DNA of 64,000 nt from Plantactinospora sp. KBS50. Lineage in GTDB: Bacteria; Actinomycetota; Actinomycetes; Mycobacteriales; Micromonosporaceae. The DNA lies in NCBI RefSeq assembly GCF_002285795.1, contig NZ_CP022961.1:3042001-3106000 (forward strand). The letters run 5' to 3'. The notes under the pieces were generated by a model that saw only the letters and a list, made by a program, of their open reading frames with translations, ran no database searches and was not told where the DNA came from. Below are positions 28,062-38,023 of this stretch, in pieces (the stretch's first letter is position 1; each line of letters starts with the position of its first letter). Position numbers and translations under genes: made by a program.

Positions 28062-29913
28062 CCGAGTTTCGCGTGTGGGCACCGGACGCCCAGCGGGTCC
28101 GGCTGCGTACCTCCGTCGCCGGCGACCAGCCCATGCTCCGCGACGAGGGCGCCGCCGCCGCTGACGCCGCCGCCAGCCCCGACGCCCCCGCCAACCCCGA
28201 CGCCCCCGCCGGACCCGACGCCGCCGCCGGACCCGGGGGTGCCGCCGGCGGCGGCCGTGGTGCCGGCTGGTGGCGACTGGCGGTGCCGGCCGCCGGGCCG
28301 GGCACCGACTACGCCTTCCTGCTGGACGACTCCGACCAGCCGCTGCCCGATCCGCGCTCGGCCTGGCAGCCGCAGGGCGTGCACGGGCCGAGCCGGCTCT
28401 ACGAGCACGCGGCGTTCCCGTGGAGCGACCAGGACTGGACCGGCCGGCAGTTGCCCGGCAGCATCCTGTACGAGCTGCACGTGGGCACGTTCACCCCGGC
28501 CGGCACCTTCGACGGGGCCATCGAACGGCTGGACCACCTCGTCGAGCTGGGCGTCGACCTGGTCGAGCTGCTGCCGGTGAACGCCTTCAACGGCGAACAC
28601 AACTGGGGGTACGACGGGGTCTGCTGGTTCGCGCCGCACGAGGCGTACGGCGGCCCCGACGGGCTGAAGCGGTTCGTGGACGCGGCCCACCGGCGCGGGC
28701 TGGGGGTGGTCCTCGACGTCGTCTACAACCATTTCGGCCCCTCCGGGGCCTACGCGCCGATGTTCGGCCCGTACCTCGCCGAGGCCGACACGGGCTGGGG
28801 CCGCTCGATCAACCTCGACGGGCCACACTCGGACGAGGTCCGGCGCTACATCCTGGACAGCGTGCGGATGTGGCTGCGCGACTACCACGTGGACGGGCTG
28901 CGGCTGGACGCCGTGCACGCGCTCACCGACGCCCGCGCCACGCCCATCCTGGAGGAACTGGCCGCCGAGGTCGAGGCGCTGGCCACGCACCTGGGCCGGC
29001 CGCTGTCGCTGATCGCCGAGTCGGACCTGAACGACCCCGGCTGATCACCTCCCGCGAGGCCGGCGGGTTCGGCCTGCACGCCCAGTGGGACGACGACGCC
29101 CACCACGCGCTGCACGCCCTGCTCACCGGCGAGCGGCAGGGCTACTACGCCGACTTCGGCTCGCCGCAGGGCCTGGCCGACGTGCTGACCGGGGCGTTCT
29201 TCCACGCCGGCACCTGGTCCAGCTTCCGCGGCCGGGTGCACGGCCGGCCGGTGGACCGGGCCCGGATCCCGGGTCACCGCTTCGTGGCGTACCTGCAGAA
29301 CCACGACCAGATCGGCAACCGCGCGGTGGGCGACCGGCTGGCCGCGACGCTCTCCCCGGCGATGCTGCGGGTCGGCGCCACGCTGCTGCTGACCGCGCCG
29401 TTCACCCCGATGCTGTTCATGGGGGAGGAGTGGGCGGCCGGTACGCCCTGGCAGTTCTTCACCAGCCATCCGGAGCCGGAACTGGCCGCGGCGGTGGCCA
29501 CCGGCCGGCGCCGGGAGTTCGCGGCGCACGGCTGGCCGCCCGGCGACGTGCCGGACCCGCAGCAGCCGGAGACCTTCGCGCGGTCCCGGCTGGACTGGAC
29601 CGAACTGGACCAGCCCGGGCACCGCGAGATGTACGAGTTCCACCGGCGGCTGATCGCGCTGCGCAAGAGCCGGCCCGACCTGTCGGACCCGCGGCTGGAC
29701 CGGGTGCAGGTGCGGCACGGCGACCAGTTCGTGGTGATCGGCCGCGGCTCCTGCCTGGTGGCGGCCAACCTCGCCGCCCGGCCGCAGCGGATCACCCTGC
29801 CGGCCGAGGTGGACGGGGTGCTGCTGGCCACCCAGGAGGGGGTGACGGTCACCCGGGGCGGGGTGGAACTCCCGGCCGAGACCGCGGTGGTGGTGGTCGG
29901 TCGCCCCGGTTGA
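28058..29913 (+). pseudogene. treZ: Maltooligosyl trehalose trehalohydrolase TreZ with one frame break
   Basis: The frame from ATG 28058 encodes an N-terminal CBM48-like domain ([17 protein letters not shown]) and most of a GH13 barrel ([55 protein letters not shown]), then stops at 29043. It resumes one frame over with [39 protein letters not shown] and LFMGEEWAAGTPWQFFTSHP. One extra C in the run at 29035-29038 restores about 618 residues. The N-terminal Ala/Asp/Pro repeats ([14 protein letters not shown]) are an unusual insertion. TreZ releases free trehalose from the TreY product. It is the last gene of the trehalose operon. Confidence 0.88.
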
Positions 29914-29931
29914 CGGGGCACCGCCGGAAGG

Positions 29932-31410
29932 TCAGCCGATCGGCCACTCGTGCACCGGTTGGTTGCTGTGCATCAGCGGGACGTACCGGCGCAGCACCTC
30001 GGCGAGCGCCGCCGAGCGGTCCAACTGGTCGTGCTGCTCCAGCTCGTGCAGCGTCTCGGCCTGCCACGTCGCGCCGTTGCGGCCGGTCAGGCAGCGCCGC
30101 TCGATGACGCCCAGCAGCCGGTCCCGCTCGCCGGCGTCCACCCCCCACCGGTCCAGCCCCTCGTGGGCCAGCGGCAGCAGCCGGCGCAGCACCAGCTCGG
30201 TGACCGGCAGGTAGCCCAGGCCCGGCCAGAAGACCTGGGCGGCGATGCCGTGCTGGGCGCAGGCGTGGAAGTTCTCCTCGGCCGCGCTGAACGACATCTG
30301 CGACCACAGCGGACGGTCCGCCTCGGCGAGCATCCGGACCACGCCGAAGTAGAACGCCCCGTTGGCCACCGTGTCCAGCACGGTCGGCCCGGCCGGCAGC
30401 ACCCGGTTCTCCACCCGCAGGTGCGGCCGGCCGTGCACCACGTCGTACACCGGGCGGTTCCACCGGTAGATCGTGCCGTTGTGCAGCCGCAACTCGCCCA
30501 GGGCCGGGGTGTCGCCGCGGGCCAGCACCTCGGCGGGATCCTCCTCGTCGCACAGCGGCAGCAACGCCGGAAAGTAGCGGACGTTCTCCTCGAACAGGTC
30601 GAAGACCGAGGTGATCCAGCGCTCGCCGAACCACACCCGCGGGCGTACCCCCTGGGCCTTGATCTCCTCCGAGCGGGTGTCGGTGGCCTGCTCGAACAGC
30701 GGGATCCGGGTCTCGCGCCACAACTCCCGGCCGAACAGGAACGGCGCGTTGGCGCCCAACGCCACCTGCGCGGCGGCCACGCACTGCGCCGCGTTCCAGT
30801 ACGCGGCGAACTGCGGCGGGCCGACCTGGAGGTGGAACTGGGTGCTGGTGCAGGCGGCCTCCGGGGTGATGGTGTCGGCCGTGGTGGCCAGCCGCTCCAC
30901 GCCGCTGATCCGGATCGCCAGGTCCTCGCCGCGGGCCGCGAAGATCTGCTCGTTCAGCAACGCGTACCGCGGGTTGGCCGACAGCGTCTCCGCGGTGAGG
31001 TGCTCGGGCCGCAGGGTGGGCAGGATGCCCACCATCACCATGTGCGCTCCGATCGCGCGGGCCTTCTCCTCGGCGGCGTTCAGGCTGGCCCGCACGTGTG
31101 CCTCGAAGTCGGCGGTGCCGGTGCCGCCCAGCCGGCGCGGCGCCACGTTGATCTCCACGTTGAACTGCCCCAGCTCGGTCTGGAAGCTGGGGTCGGCGAT
31201 CGCGGTCAGCACCTCGGCGTTGCGCATCGCCGGCATGGCGTCGGCGTCCACCAGGTTCAGCTCGATCTCCAGCCCGGTCATCGGCCGGTCGGTGTCGAAC
31301 CGGGACTCGCGCAGCATCTCCGCGAACACGTCCAGGCAGCGGCGGATCTTCTGCCGGTACCGCGCCCGGTCCGCCCGGCTGAAGGTGTGCGCGCCGATCT
31401 GCTCGCCCAT
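29932..31410 (-). CDS. Glutamate-cysteine ligase-like carboxylate-amine ligase
   Basis: This 492-residue protein belongs to the glutamate-cysteine ligase superfamily. It has GLEIELNLVD (metal/ATP-binding acidic strand), ELGQFNVEINVAPRRL, AACTSTQFHLQV, WFGERWITSVFDLF and HLRVENRVLPAGPTVLDTVA. Actinobacteria use mycothiol rather than glutathione, so the natural substrate may be another amino-acid pair. I placed the start at the ATG of MGEQIGAHTF; eleven earlier codons have a non-ATG start. It converges with treZ 18 bases away and is divergent from the PrsW gene. Confidence 0.85.
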   Translation of the reverse strand: MGEQIGAHTFSRADRARYRQKIRRCLDVFAEMLRESRFDTDRPMTGLEIELNLVDADAMPAMRNAEVLTAIADPSFQTELGQFNVEINVAPRRLGGTGTADFEAHVRASLNAAEEKARAIGAHMVMVGILPTLRPEHLTAETLSANPRYALLNEQIFAARGEDLAIRISGVERLATTADTITPEAACTSTQFHLQVGPPQFAAYWNAAQCVAAAQVALGANAPFLFGRELWRETRIPLFEQATDTRSEEIKAQGVRPRVWFGERWITSVFDLFEENVRYFPALLPLCDEEDPAEVLARGDTPALGELRLHNGTIYRWNRPVYDVVHGRPHLRVENRVLPAGPTVLDTVANGAFYFGVVRMLAEADRPLWSQMSFSAAEENFHACAQHGIAAQVFWPGLGYLPVTELVLRRLLPLAHEGLDRWGVDAGERDRLLGVIERRCLTGRNGATWQAETLHELEQHDQLDRSAALAEVLRRYVPLMHSNQPVHEWPIG

Positions 31411-31574
31411 GCCGTCACCGTCCTGCCACTCTCGGTACCCCAACGTCGCATGTCCGGCCGACCGCTGGGAAGGGGCCGACCGTCCGATCGCCGAGCCATG
31501 CTCGATACTCGATGCTGCGGGTAGCGGGGTACCCAGTTCGCCGAGCGGGAAAGCGGAACCAGCGGGAGACGTAC

Positions 31575-32507
31575 GTGAACCAGACCTGGACGCCGACGGG
31601 GCCGGCCCGACGCCGCCGGCCGTGGCTGCGGATCTTCCTCACCGGCCTGGTGCTGTGGATCGCCACCGTCGTGGTGATCTTCGCCACCGGCAGCCCGACG
31701 CTGCTGCCCACCCTGGTGCTGCTGGGCAGCTTCCTGGTGCCGGTCACCTTCGTCTCCTGGGCGTTCGGCCGCCGGGCCACCGACGAGGTGACCCCCGAAC
31801 TGCTGATGACCACCTTCCTGGCCGGCGGCGTACTCGGCGTGCTGGCCGCCTCGGCGCTGGAGTCCTACCTGCTGCGGCCCTCGGCGTGGCTGTTCCTCGG
31901 CGTGGGTCTGATCGAGGAGGCCGTGAAGCTGGCCGCGCTGGCGTTCCTCACCCGGCACCTGACCCGCAAGACGGTCCGGGACGGGATGGTCCTGGGCGCC
32001 GCGGTGGGTTTCGGCTTCGCGGCGCTGGAGTCCGCCGGGTACGCGTTCGTCGCCCTGTTCACCACCCAGGGGCTGTCGGTGGTCCAGGTGGTGCAGACCG
32101 AGATCCTGCGCGGCCTGCTGGCGCCGGTCGGACACGGGCTGTGGACGGCCATCCTCGGCGGGGTGCTCTTCTCGCCCAGCACCCGGGAACACTTCCGGGT
32201 CGGCGGCCGGCTGCTGCTGGCCTACCTCGGGGTGTCCGTGCTGCACGCGCTCTGGGACTCGATGCACGCGATCGCCCTGCTGCTGACGCTGGTGCTGACC
32301 GCGGGCGGCACCGGGCAGCTCAGCGCCAGCGGCGGGATCGTGGCGCCGACCGCGCAGCAGGCCGCGCTGGAGCCGGTGCTGGAGTGGGGCGGCCTGGCCG
32401 TGGTCTCCGCGGTCGGCCTCGGCTGGTTGGTCGGGCTCTGGCGGTCCACCCAGCGCCGCCCGGCGCCCGAGGTGGGCTGGCGGGTGCCGATCCGGCCGCC
32501 GCGGTGA
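31575..32507 (+). CDS. PrsW-family intramembrane metalloprotease
   Basis: This 310-residue protein has eight or so hydrophobic segments. Family motifs are present: GLIEEAVKLAAL (EExxK), GFGFAALESAGYAF (FxxxE) and LGVSVLHALWDSMHA (HxxxD), together with an APVGHGLWTA segment. PrsW proteases cleave membrane-bound anti-sigma factors or peptide-sensing proteins, although many actinobacterial members are uncharacterised. GTG 31575 is preceded by GCGGGAG; 21 upstream codons lack a better site. The gene is flanked by oppositely oriented genes and appears monocistronic. Confidence 0.88.
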   Translation: MNQTWTPTGPARRRRPWLRIFLTGLVLWIATVVVIFATGSPTLLPTLVLLGSFLVPVTFVSWAFGRRATDEVTPELLMTTFLAGGVLGVLAASALESYLLRPSAWLFLGVGLIEEAVKLAALAFLTRHLTRKTVRDGMVLGAAVGFGFAALESAGYAFVALFTTQGLSVVQVVQTEILRGLLAPVGHGLWTAILGGVLFSPSTREHFRVGGRLLLAYLGVSVLHALWDSMHAIALLLTLVLTAGGTGQLSASGGIVAPTAQQAALEPVLEWGGLAVVSAVGLGWLVGLWRSTQRRPAPEVGWRVPIRPPR

Positions 32508-32532
32508 CGCGGTAACCCGGTTGCCGCCGACC

Positions 32533-33081
32533 TCAGCGCGCGATGGTGCAGGCGGCGGCGACGGCCAGCAGCGCGACGCCCAGGCCGGCCTGCAACAGCA
32601 GCACCGGCCCGAGATGCGACCACAGCGTCGGGGTACGCGGGGTGAGCAGTTGCCCGGTGGTGAGGTTGACGATCCGCTCGACCCGGGGTGCGAGTTCCGG
32701 ATCCCGCTGCCGCCGGACGGTCACCTGGACGTGGTCGGCCGGTTCCAGCGCGCTCTGCGGCAGGTGGCCGTGGATCTCCAGCTCGCGCACCCGGCCCTCG
32801 GCCGTGCGCACCCGCAGCGGGGTGACCAGGAACTCCGGCCCCTTGCGCAGCTCCTTGAACCGGCGCCGGCCGCCGCCGGCACCGGAACCGGCGCGCAGCA
32901 CGCTGGTCAGCGCCCGGCCGAGCAGCCGCGCCACGGTCGCGGCGGCCAGCACCACGACCAAAACCGGTTGGCGTACCCGGATCTCCCGCGGATAGCCCTC
33001 CATCAGCCGGACCACGTGTCCGGTGACCGGCGGCAGCGCGCGGGGCGGGCTGGCCGGCTGGGGGTGTCCGGTTCCGGTCAT
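32533..33081 (-). CDS. Hypothetical membrane protein with OB-like central domain
   Basis: This 182-residue protein has an N-terminal hydrophobic segment (PVLVVVLAAATVARLL), a basic stretch (RRRFKELRKG), a beta-rich region (VTPLRVRTAEGRVRELEIHG, then DHVQVTVRRQRDPELAP) that looks like a small OB-fold, and a C-terminal membrane segment (LLLQAGLGVALLAVAAACTI). The start was chosen at the second of two adjacent ATGs, spaced five bases from GGTGG. It converges with the PrsW gene. I do not recognise the family. Confidence 0.65.
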   Translation of the reverse strand: MTGTGHPQPASPPRALPPVTGHVVRLMEGYPREIRVRQPVLVVVLAAATVARLLGRALTSVLRAGSGAGGGRRRFKELRKGPEFLVTPLRVRTAEGRVRELEIHGHLPQSALEPADHVQVTVRRQRDPELAPRVERIVNLTTGQLLTPRTPTLWSHLGPVLLLQAGLGVALLAVAAACTIAR

Positions 33082-33114
33082 CATCACCACCGAGCGTCCT
33101 GATCCGATCCACGG

Positions 33115-33141
33115 ATTGTATCGATCGACCGGGATGAACAA
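33115..33141 (-). promoter_or_regulatory. Promoter for the hypothetical membrane protein gene
   Basis: Reading the minus strand, TTGTTC (33141-33136) and a near-consensus TACAAT (33120-33115) are 15 bases apart. Initiation about seven bases on would give a leader of roughly 25 bases with the ribosome site. The spacing is short, so the -35 assignment is the weaker part. Confidence 0.45.
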
Positions 33142-33246
33142 CGTGAATGAGCGGGGTCATCCGCCCGTGTCGCCGCCGCGGCCGGCGGGCAGGTGACTTC
33201 CCGGCCGGCCCGGGTATGCGAGGTCCGACTGGGAGGGGGTCGACCC

Positions 33247-34362
33247 ATGGAGCTGTCCTTTCTGCGTCCGCTCTACGCCCGCGGCGGGCCGTGGGCCTCG
33301 GTCTATCTGGACGCGTCCCGGGATACCGAGGACGCGGCGCCCGCCCTCGACCTGCGCTGGCGTGCCCTGCGCGAGGAGCTGGAGCACCAGCAGGCCGCCC
33401 CGGCCACCCTGGCGGCCCTGGACGCGTTGGTCCGGGAGCACGAGCCGGGCACCGGGGACTACGGGCTCGCGGCGTTCGCGGCCGGCGGCGAGGTGGTGTA
33501 CACCGAGTACCTGTCCGCGCCGCCCCGCCGGGATCTCGCCGCACACGGCCCGCTCCCGCACACCATGCCGCTGGTCGCCCAGCGCGGCGAGCGGGTGCCC
33601 TGGGTCCGGGTGGTGGCCGGCCGCACCGGCGCCCGGGTGGACGGGCTCAGCGCCGGTGAGGCGCCGCGCCGGGCGCACGTGCGCGGCGGCAACCGGCATC
33701 CGATCCGTCGGGTCCAGCCCGGCGGCTGGGCGCAGGCCCGCTTCCAGCGCGAGGCCATGACCTCGTGGAAGCGCAACGCCGGCGACAGCGCGGCGGCGAC
33801 CGCCGACCTGGCCGAGCGGGTCAACGCGGAGGTCGTCGTGGTGGCCGGGGACCCGCAGGCCCGCACCATGCTGGCCGGACAACTGCCGGCCAAGTGGCAG
33901 GACCGGGTGGTGCAGGTGGACGCGGGCTCGCTCGCGCACGGCGCGAAGACCGAGAAGCTGGAAGACCTCACGGTGCAGGCCATCGCCGAGACCGAGACCG
34001 ACCACGTGGACACGGTGAAGGACCGGTTCGGCGTGCAGGAGCGGGTCGGCGACGGGCTGCCGGCGGTGACCGCCGCGCTGCGCCGCGACCAGGTGGACAC
34101 GATGCTGATCGTCGACGATCCGTCCTCCACCGAGCGACTGTGGATCGGCCCGGAGCCCACCGACATCGCCTGCGACCCGGCGGACCTGATCACCACCGAC
34201 CCGCTGCGGGTACGCGCCGACGCCGCCCTGATCCGGGCGCTGGTCGGCACCGACGCCGCGCTGACGGTGCTCGGCCCCGACGAGGCGCCCGAGTTGACCG
34301 ACGGGGTGGGCGCGGTGCTGCGGTACGTCGACGCCGGCACCCCGGGACGGGGCGATGGCTGA
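33247..34362 (+). CDS. Vms1/baeRF-family (Rv2629-like) release-factor-fold protein
   Basis: This 371-residue protein begins MELSFLRPLYARGGPWASVY, a characteristic opening of the actinobacterial Vms1-family proteins related to M. tuberculosis Rv2629, whose fold derives from eRF1. Later segments such as WKRNAGDSAAATADLAERV, VVVVAGDPQARTMLAGQLP and MLIVDDPSSTERLWIG fit the central and C-terminal eRF1-like domains. A role in ribosome-associated peptidyl-tRNA cleavage or stress-induced ribosome protection is inferred from the family. ATG 33247 follows GGGAGGGGG. Its end overlaps the TPP enzyme gene by eight bases. Confidence 0.8.
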   Translation: MELSFLRPLYARGGPWASVYLDASRDTEDAAPALDLRWRALREELEHQQAAPATLAALDALVREHEPGTGDYGLAAFAAGGEVVYTEYLSAPPRRDLAAHGPLPHTMPLVAQRGERVPWVRVVAGRTGARVDGLSAGEAPRRAHVRGGNRHPIRRVQPGGWAQARFQREAMTSWKRNAGDSAAATADLAERVNAEVVVVAGDPQARTMLAGQLPAKWQDRVVQVDAGSLAHGAKTEKLEDLTVQAIAETETDHVDTVKDRFGVQERVGDGLPAVTAALRRDQVDTMLIVDDPSSTERLWIGPEPTDIACDPADLITTDPLRVRADAALIRALVGTDAALTVLGPDEAPELTDGVGAVLRYVDAGTPGRGDG

Positions 34363-36154
34363 CTCGGCGCGGCTGGTCGCCGACCTGATCGTCGACCGGT
34401 TGCGCGCCTGGCGCGTACCGCGGGTGTTCGGCTACCCCGGCGACGCGGTGGCCGGCATCGTCGCGGCGCTGTGCCGAGCCGGCGACGATCCCGGCTTCGT
34501 CCGGGTCCGGCACGAGGAGGCGGCCGGGTTCATGGCCACCGGGCACGCGAAGTTCACCGGCGGGGTGGGCGTCTGCCTGGCCAACGACGGCCCGGGTGCG
34601 ATCCGGCTGCTGCCCGGCCTGTACGACGCCAAACTGGACGGTCAACCGGTGGTGGCCATCGTCGGTGAGCAGGCGCTGGCGCCGCTGGGCAGCGCGTACC
34701 GGCAGGGCATCGAACCGGCCCGGCTGTTCGCCGACGCGTGCGGGCAGTTCCTGCGTTCGGCCCGGACCGCCGAACAGGTGCCGATCCTGGTCGACCGGGC
34801 GTTCCGGGTCGCCGTGGCCACCCGCAGCCCGACCTGCGTGGTGGTCCCCGACACCCTGCAGAGCCAGACGGTGTCGGACCCGTTCCCGTCCTACGGCGGG
34901 TCCGGCGCGATGGCTCCCGGCCTGCCTCCGGCCCGGGTGGTGCCGCACGACAGCGACCTCAACGCCGCCGCGCAGGTGATCGGCGCCGGCCGGCGGGTGG
35001 CGATCCTGGTCGGCCAGGGCGCCAGCGGCGCCGCCCCGGAGATCCTGGAACTCGCCGACCGGGTGGAGGCCGGGGTGGCCACCTCGCTGCTCGGCAAGCC
35101 GGTGCTGGACGAACGGCTGCCGTTCCACACCGGCGTGATGGGCCACCTCGGCGGCGCCGCCAGCACCCAGCTGATGGCCGGCTGCGACACCCTGGTGCTG
35201 ATCGGCACCAACGACCCGTGGACCGACTTCTACCCGATGCCCGGGCAGGCCAACGCCGTGCAGATCGACATCGACGGCCGGAAGCTGGCCACCCGCTATC
35301 CGGTGGAGGTGCCGCTGGTGGGCGACGCCGCGGGAACCCTGCGGGCGCTGCTGCCGCTGGTGCCGGAGCGGCGCAACCGGGACTGGCGCGACCTCGTCGA
35401 GGCATCCGTCGACCGGTGGCGGGCCGAGGCCGTCTGCCGGACCGAGGAGCCGGCCGAGCCGGTCAACCCGCGCCGGGTGCTGTACGAGCTGTCGCCCCGG
35501 ATGCCGCTGGACGCCTCGGTCACCGTGGACGTCGGCTCGGTCACCTACTGGTACGCCCAGCACCTGCAACTGCCGGTCGGGGTGCGCGCGCAGGTGTGCG
35601 GAACCCTGGCGGCGATGGGCACCGCCCTGCCGTACGCGGTGGCCGCGAAGCTCGCCGCGCCGGATCGGCCGGTCATCGCGCTGACCGGCGACGGCGCCAT
35701 GCAGATGGACGGCCTGGCGGAACTGGTCACCATCGCCGACCGCTGGAGCGAGTGGTCCGATCCCCGGCTCGTGGTCCTGGTGCTCAACAACCGGGACCGG
35801 GCCGGCCGGATCGGTGCCGGGCCGCCGTCCTGGGATCCGGCGCGCAGCCAGCGGACCGGTCCGGGTGCGCCGCTGCCGGACGTGCCCTACGCCGGCTGGG
35901 CGCGGCTGCTGGGTCTGCACGGGATCCGGGTCGACCGGCCCGAACTGGTCGGGGCGGCCTGGGACGAGGCGCTGGCCGCCGATCGGCCGACCGTGGTGGA
36001 GGCGGTGGTGGACCCGTCGGTGGCCCTGCACCCGCCCGAGCTTCCCTTCGCGCACCTGCGCGGTGCGCCGGCGGCGCCCGCCGAACCCGGCGACCGCGCG
36101 ATGCGCGACGCGCTGCTGCGGGAGCGGGTCACCGCCACCGAGGACCTGAGCTGA
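34355..36154 (+). CDS. Thiamine-pyrophosphate enzyme (pyruvate oxidase/acetolactate synthase-like)
   Basis: This 599-residue protein has the three-domain architecture of the POX/AHAS family. The N-terminal Pyr domain has FGYPGDAVAGIV and VRHEEAAGFMATGHAKFTG with the catalytic Glu. A central Rossmann-like domain runs at about 195-330, and the C-terminal PP domain has ALTGDGAMQMDGLAELVTIA and VVLVLNNRD, giving the GDG...N TPP-Mg motif. Related actinobacterial proteins are annotated as pyruvate dehydrogenases (quinone). The acetolactate synthase route is less likely because no regulatory subunit gene is adjacent. It overlaps the Vms1-like gene, so the two are co-translated. Confidence 0.88.
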   Translation: MADSARLVADLIVDRLRAWRVPRVFGYPGDAVAGIVAALCRAGDDPGFVRVRHEEAAGFMATGHAKFTGGVGVCLANDGPGAIRLLPGLYDAKLDGQPVVAIVGEQALAPLGSAYRQGIEPARLFADACGQFLRSARTAEQVPILVDRAFRVAVATRSPTCVVVPDTLQSQTVSDPFPSYGGSGAMAPGLPPARVVPHDSDLNAAAQVIGAGRRVAILVGQGASGAAPEILELADRVEAGVATSLLGKPVLDERLPFHTGVMGHLGGAASTQLMAGCDTLVLIGTNDPWTDFYPMPGQANAVQIDIDGRKLATRYPVEVPLVGDAAGTLRALLPLVPERRNRDWRDLVEASVDRWRAEAVCRTEEPAEPVNPRRVLYELSPRMPLDASVTVDVGSVTYWYAQHLQLPVGVRAQVCGTLAAMGTALPYAVAAKLAAPDRPVIALTGDGAMQMDGLAELVTIADRWSEWSDPRLVVLVLNNRDRAGRIGAGPPSWDPARSQRTGPGAPLPDVPYAGWARLLGLHGIRVDRPELVGAAWDEALAADRPTVVEAVVDPSVALHPPELPFAHLRGAPAAPAEPGDRAMRDALLRERVTATEDLS

Positions 36155-36372
36155 GCTGAGCGTCGGCGTCCCGTCCGTGGGTTGCCGTGCGGCTCGCGGC
36201 CTGAGCGTCTGCGGTGTGCGTCGGGCGACGCGGCCGAGGGCGGACGGGGTGTCCCGTCCGGATCGAGGCGTTTGAACCGGATCCGGGCGGGAAGCCGCGG
36301 CCCGACAGGCCGTCGACGGGCGCTGGGGGCGCCCGATGCGCGACCGGGGCCGTGGCGAAGGGGTGGGGATCC

Positions 36373-37788
36373 GTGCGGGAGATGCAGGAACACCTCGCCG
36401 TCGCCGGGTCCGGTCTGCTCGGTCCGGAGCGGATCGTGGCGGCGGACAGTCCGGCCCGGGTGCTGCTCGCGGCGTGCGCCCGGGGGCTGCGCGGCCAGGA
36501 CTGCGCCGACCTCGGCCACCAGCCGGTGCTGGCCCGCTTCCGCGGCGCGCCGGAGACGATCCGCCGGGCCGCCATCGCCCGGGCCGCCGCCCGCGGCGCC
36601 CTTCCGGCGGACTGGGTCGCGGAGGTGGACGTGCAGCGGGTGGCCCGGTGGATCGTGGACCACTATCCGGCCGGTACCTCTCCCGGCGTCCTGCTCGGCG
36701 CGCCGCACGGCGCCGCGGCGCACCTGGCGGTGGCGCTGCGCATGCCCTGGTTGCCGGCCGGCTTCGAGATCTCGGTGAGCTGGCCCGAGGGCGCGGCCGA
36801 CGATCCGGCGGCGGCGCTGCGGTACGCCGGGCCGGTGGTCGCCCGGCTGCTCGCGGCGAACCCGGGGATCACGGTCCGGCAGGTGCACGACCCGGTCGGG
36901 CGGGGCGTGCTGGCCGGGGCCACCATCACGCTGGTGGTGCGCTGGCGGCGGCTGCCGGAGGCGTACCTGCGGTTTCTGGCCGACCGGCTGGACCCCGGCG
37001 CCGCGGTGCTGGCGCTGCGGGACGCCCGCACCTGGCCGGTGCTGGCGGCCGGCAGCGGCCAGGGGTTCCAGGTGGGCAGCCCGGCCAGCGGGCTGGACCC
37101 GGCCGACTTCGCCCGGGACAGCGCGTCCCTGCCCGACGTGCTGCGCGGCGCGGGGGGCGATCACCGCCGGTGGGACCCGCCGAGCGCCGGCTGCCCGGCC
37201 GAGTTCGCCGAGCACGGCCTGGAGCCCGACCTGGAGGCGGAGTTGCGGGCCTGCGTGCAGGGCCGGGACGGCACGCTGCACCGGGTGCTCTGTCCCCGCC
37301 CGGAGGCGCTGAGCGCGGCGGTGGCCGACGTCTACCGCGGCTGGCTGCGCGCCGCGGGCAAGGCCGGCGACCGGTGTGTGGTCGAGTGCGGCCGGCTGCT
37401 CGACCCGTGGCAGGTCGTCCGGTCCGGCATGGTGCCGTACTGGTGCGAGCGGGCCACCCGGCGCTCGGTGGCCGGCGCGGAGTGGTGGCTGGCCGGCAGC
37501 GAGGCGTTCAGTTCGGTGGACGTGCTGCCCGAGCCGCCCGGCCTGCATTCGCCCGCGCTGGCCGGTCTGCCCCAGTGGCTCGCGGTCGCGTCGTTCGGCC
37601 GGCGCCGGGCCGCGGTGGACCGGATGGCCGCCCGCGGATATCCCGTCACGTCCGTGCCGACCCGGCACGCCACCGAGGTCCTGCGTGCTCAGCCGTACGA
37701 TCTGCCGGCGCCGTCCCCGTTGCGCGTGCCGGACCTGGTGGCCGGTTTGCGGGCCGCCGGTACGCCGCACGGGTTGCTGGTCTGCTAG
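36373..37788 (+). CDS. Unknown protein, 471 aa
   Basis: Codon use is strongly coding from GTG 36373, which follows GGGGTGGGGATCC. The protein is soluble with no signal peptide. Notable segments are LLGAPHGAAAHLAVALRMPW (a Gly-Ala-Pro-His-Gly turn), LPAGFEISVSWPEGAADDP, VRQVHDPVGRGVLAG, YRGWLRAAGKAGDRCVVECG and MVPYWCERATRRSVAGAEWW. Alternating strands and helices suggest an alpha/beta enzyme, but I recognise no family. The 218 bases upstream show no coding signal. It is followed, 235 bases later, by the sigma factor gene on the same strand. Confidence 0.7.
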   Translation: MREMQEHLAVAGSGLLGPERIVAADSPARVLLAACARGLRGQDCADLGHQPVLARFRGAPETIRRAAIARAAARGALPADWVAEVDVQRVARWIVDHYPAGTSPGVLLGAPHGAAAHLAVALRMPWLPAGFEISVSWPEGAADDPAAALRYAGPVVARLLAANPGITVRQVHDPVGRGVLAGATITLVVRWRRLPEAYLRFLADRLDPGAAVLALRDARTWPVLAAGSGQGFQVGSPASGLDPADFARDSASLPDVLRGAGGDHRRWDPPSAGCPAEFAEHGLEPDLEAELRACVQGRDGTLHRVLCPRPEALSAAVADVYRGWLRAAGKAGDRCVVECGRLLDPWQVVRSGMVPYWCERATRRSVAGAEWWLAGSEAFSSVDVLPEPPGLHSPALAGLPQWLAVASFGRRRAAVDRMAARGYPVTSVPTRHATEVLRAQPYDLPAPSPLRVPDLVAGLRAAGTPHGLLVC

Positions 37789-38023
37789 CCGGAGCCCGGT
37801 CGCACCCGCGGAAACGAGCCCGAGAAAACCTCGTCTCGTGATTGAGTACCTACGAAGCGGGAACATCGCTGGCTGCGACGAGCCGAGGACGCTCAGTAAT
37901 GCGTGCCGGAAACGGCCGTCGACTTCCAGTGAAAGCCTTTCGCTTCCGGCCCGGTCTGTGGGTGCACCACGCCAACGACCGGTTCCGCAGCCTGGGCGGG
38001 GCCCTTCGGCGAGGGAGGCGCGG

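Noticed and set aside
33247-34362. Active peptidyl-tRNA hydrolase motif (GGQ) in the Vms1-like protein
   Set aside because: Only GGN and GGW occur (in RGGNRHP and PGGWAQ); neither is a GGQ, so catalytic activity is not claimed.
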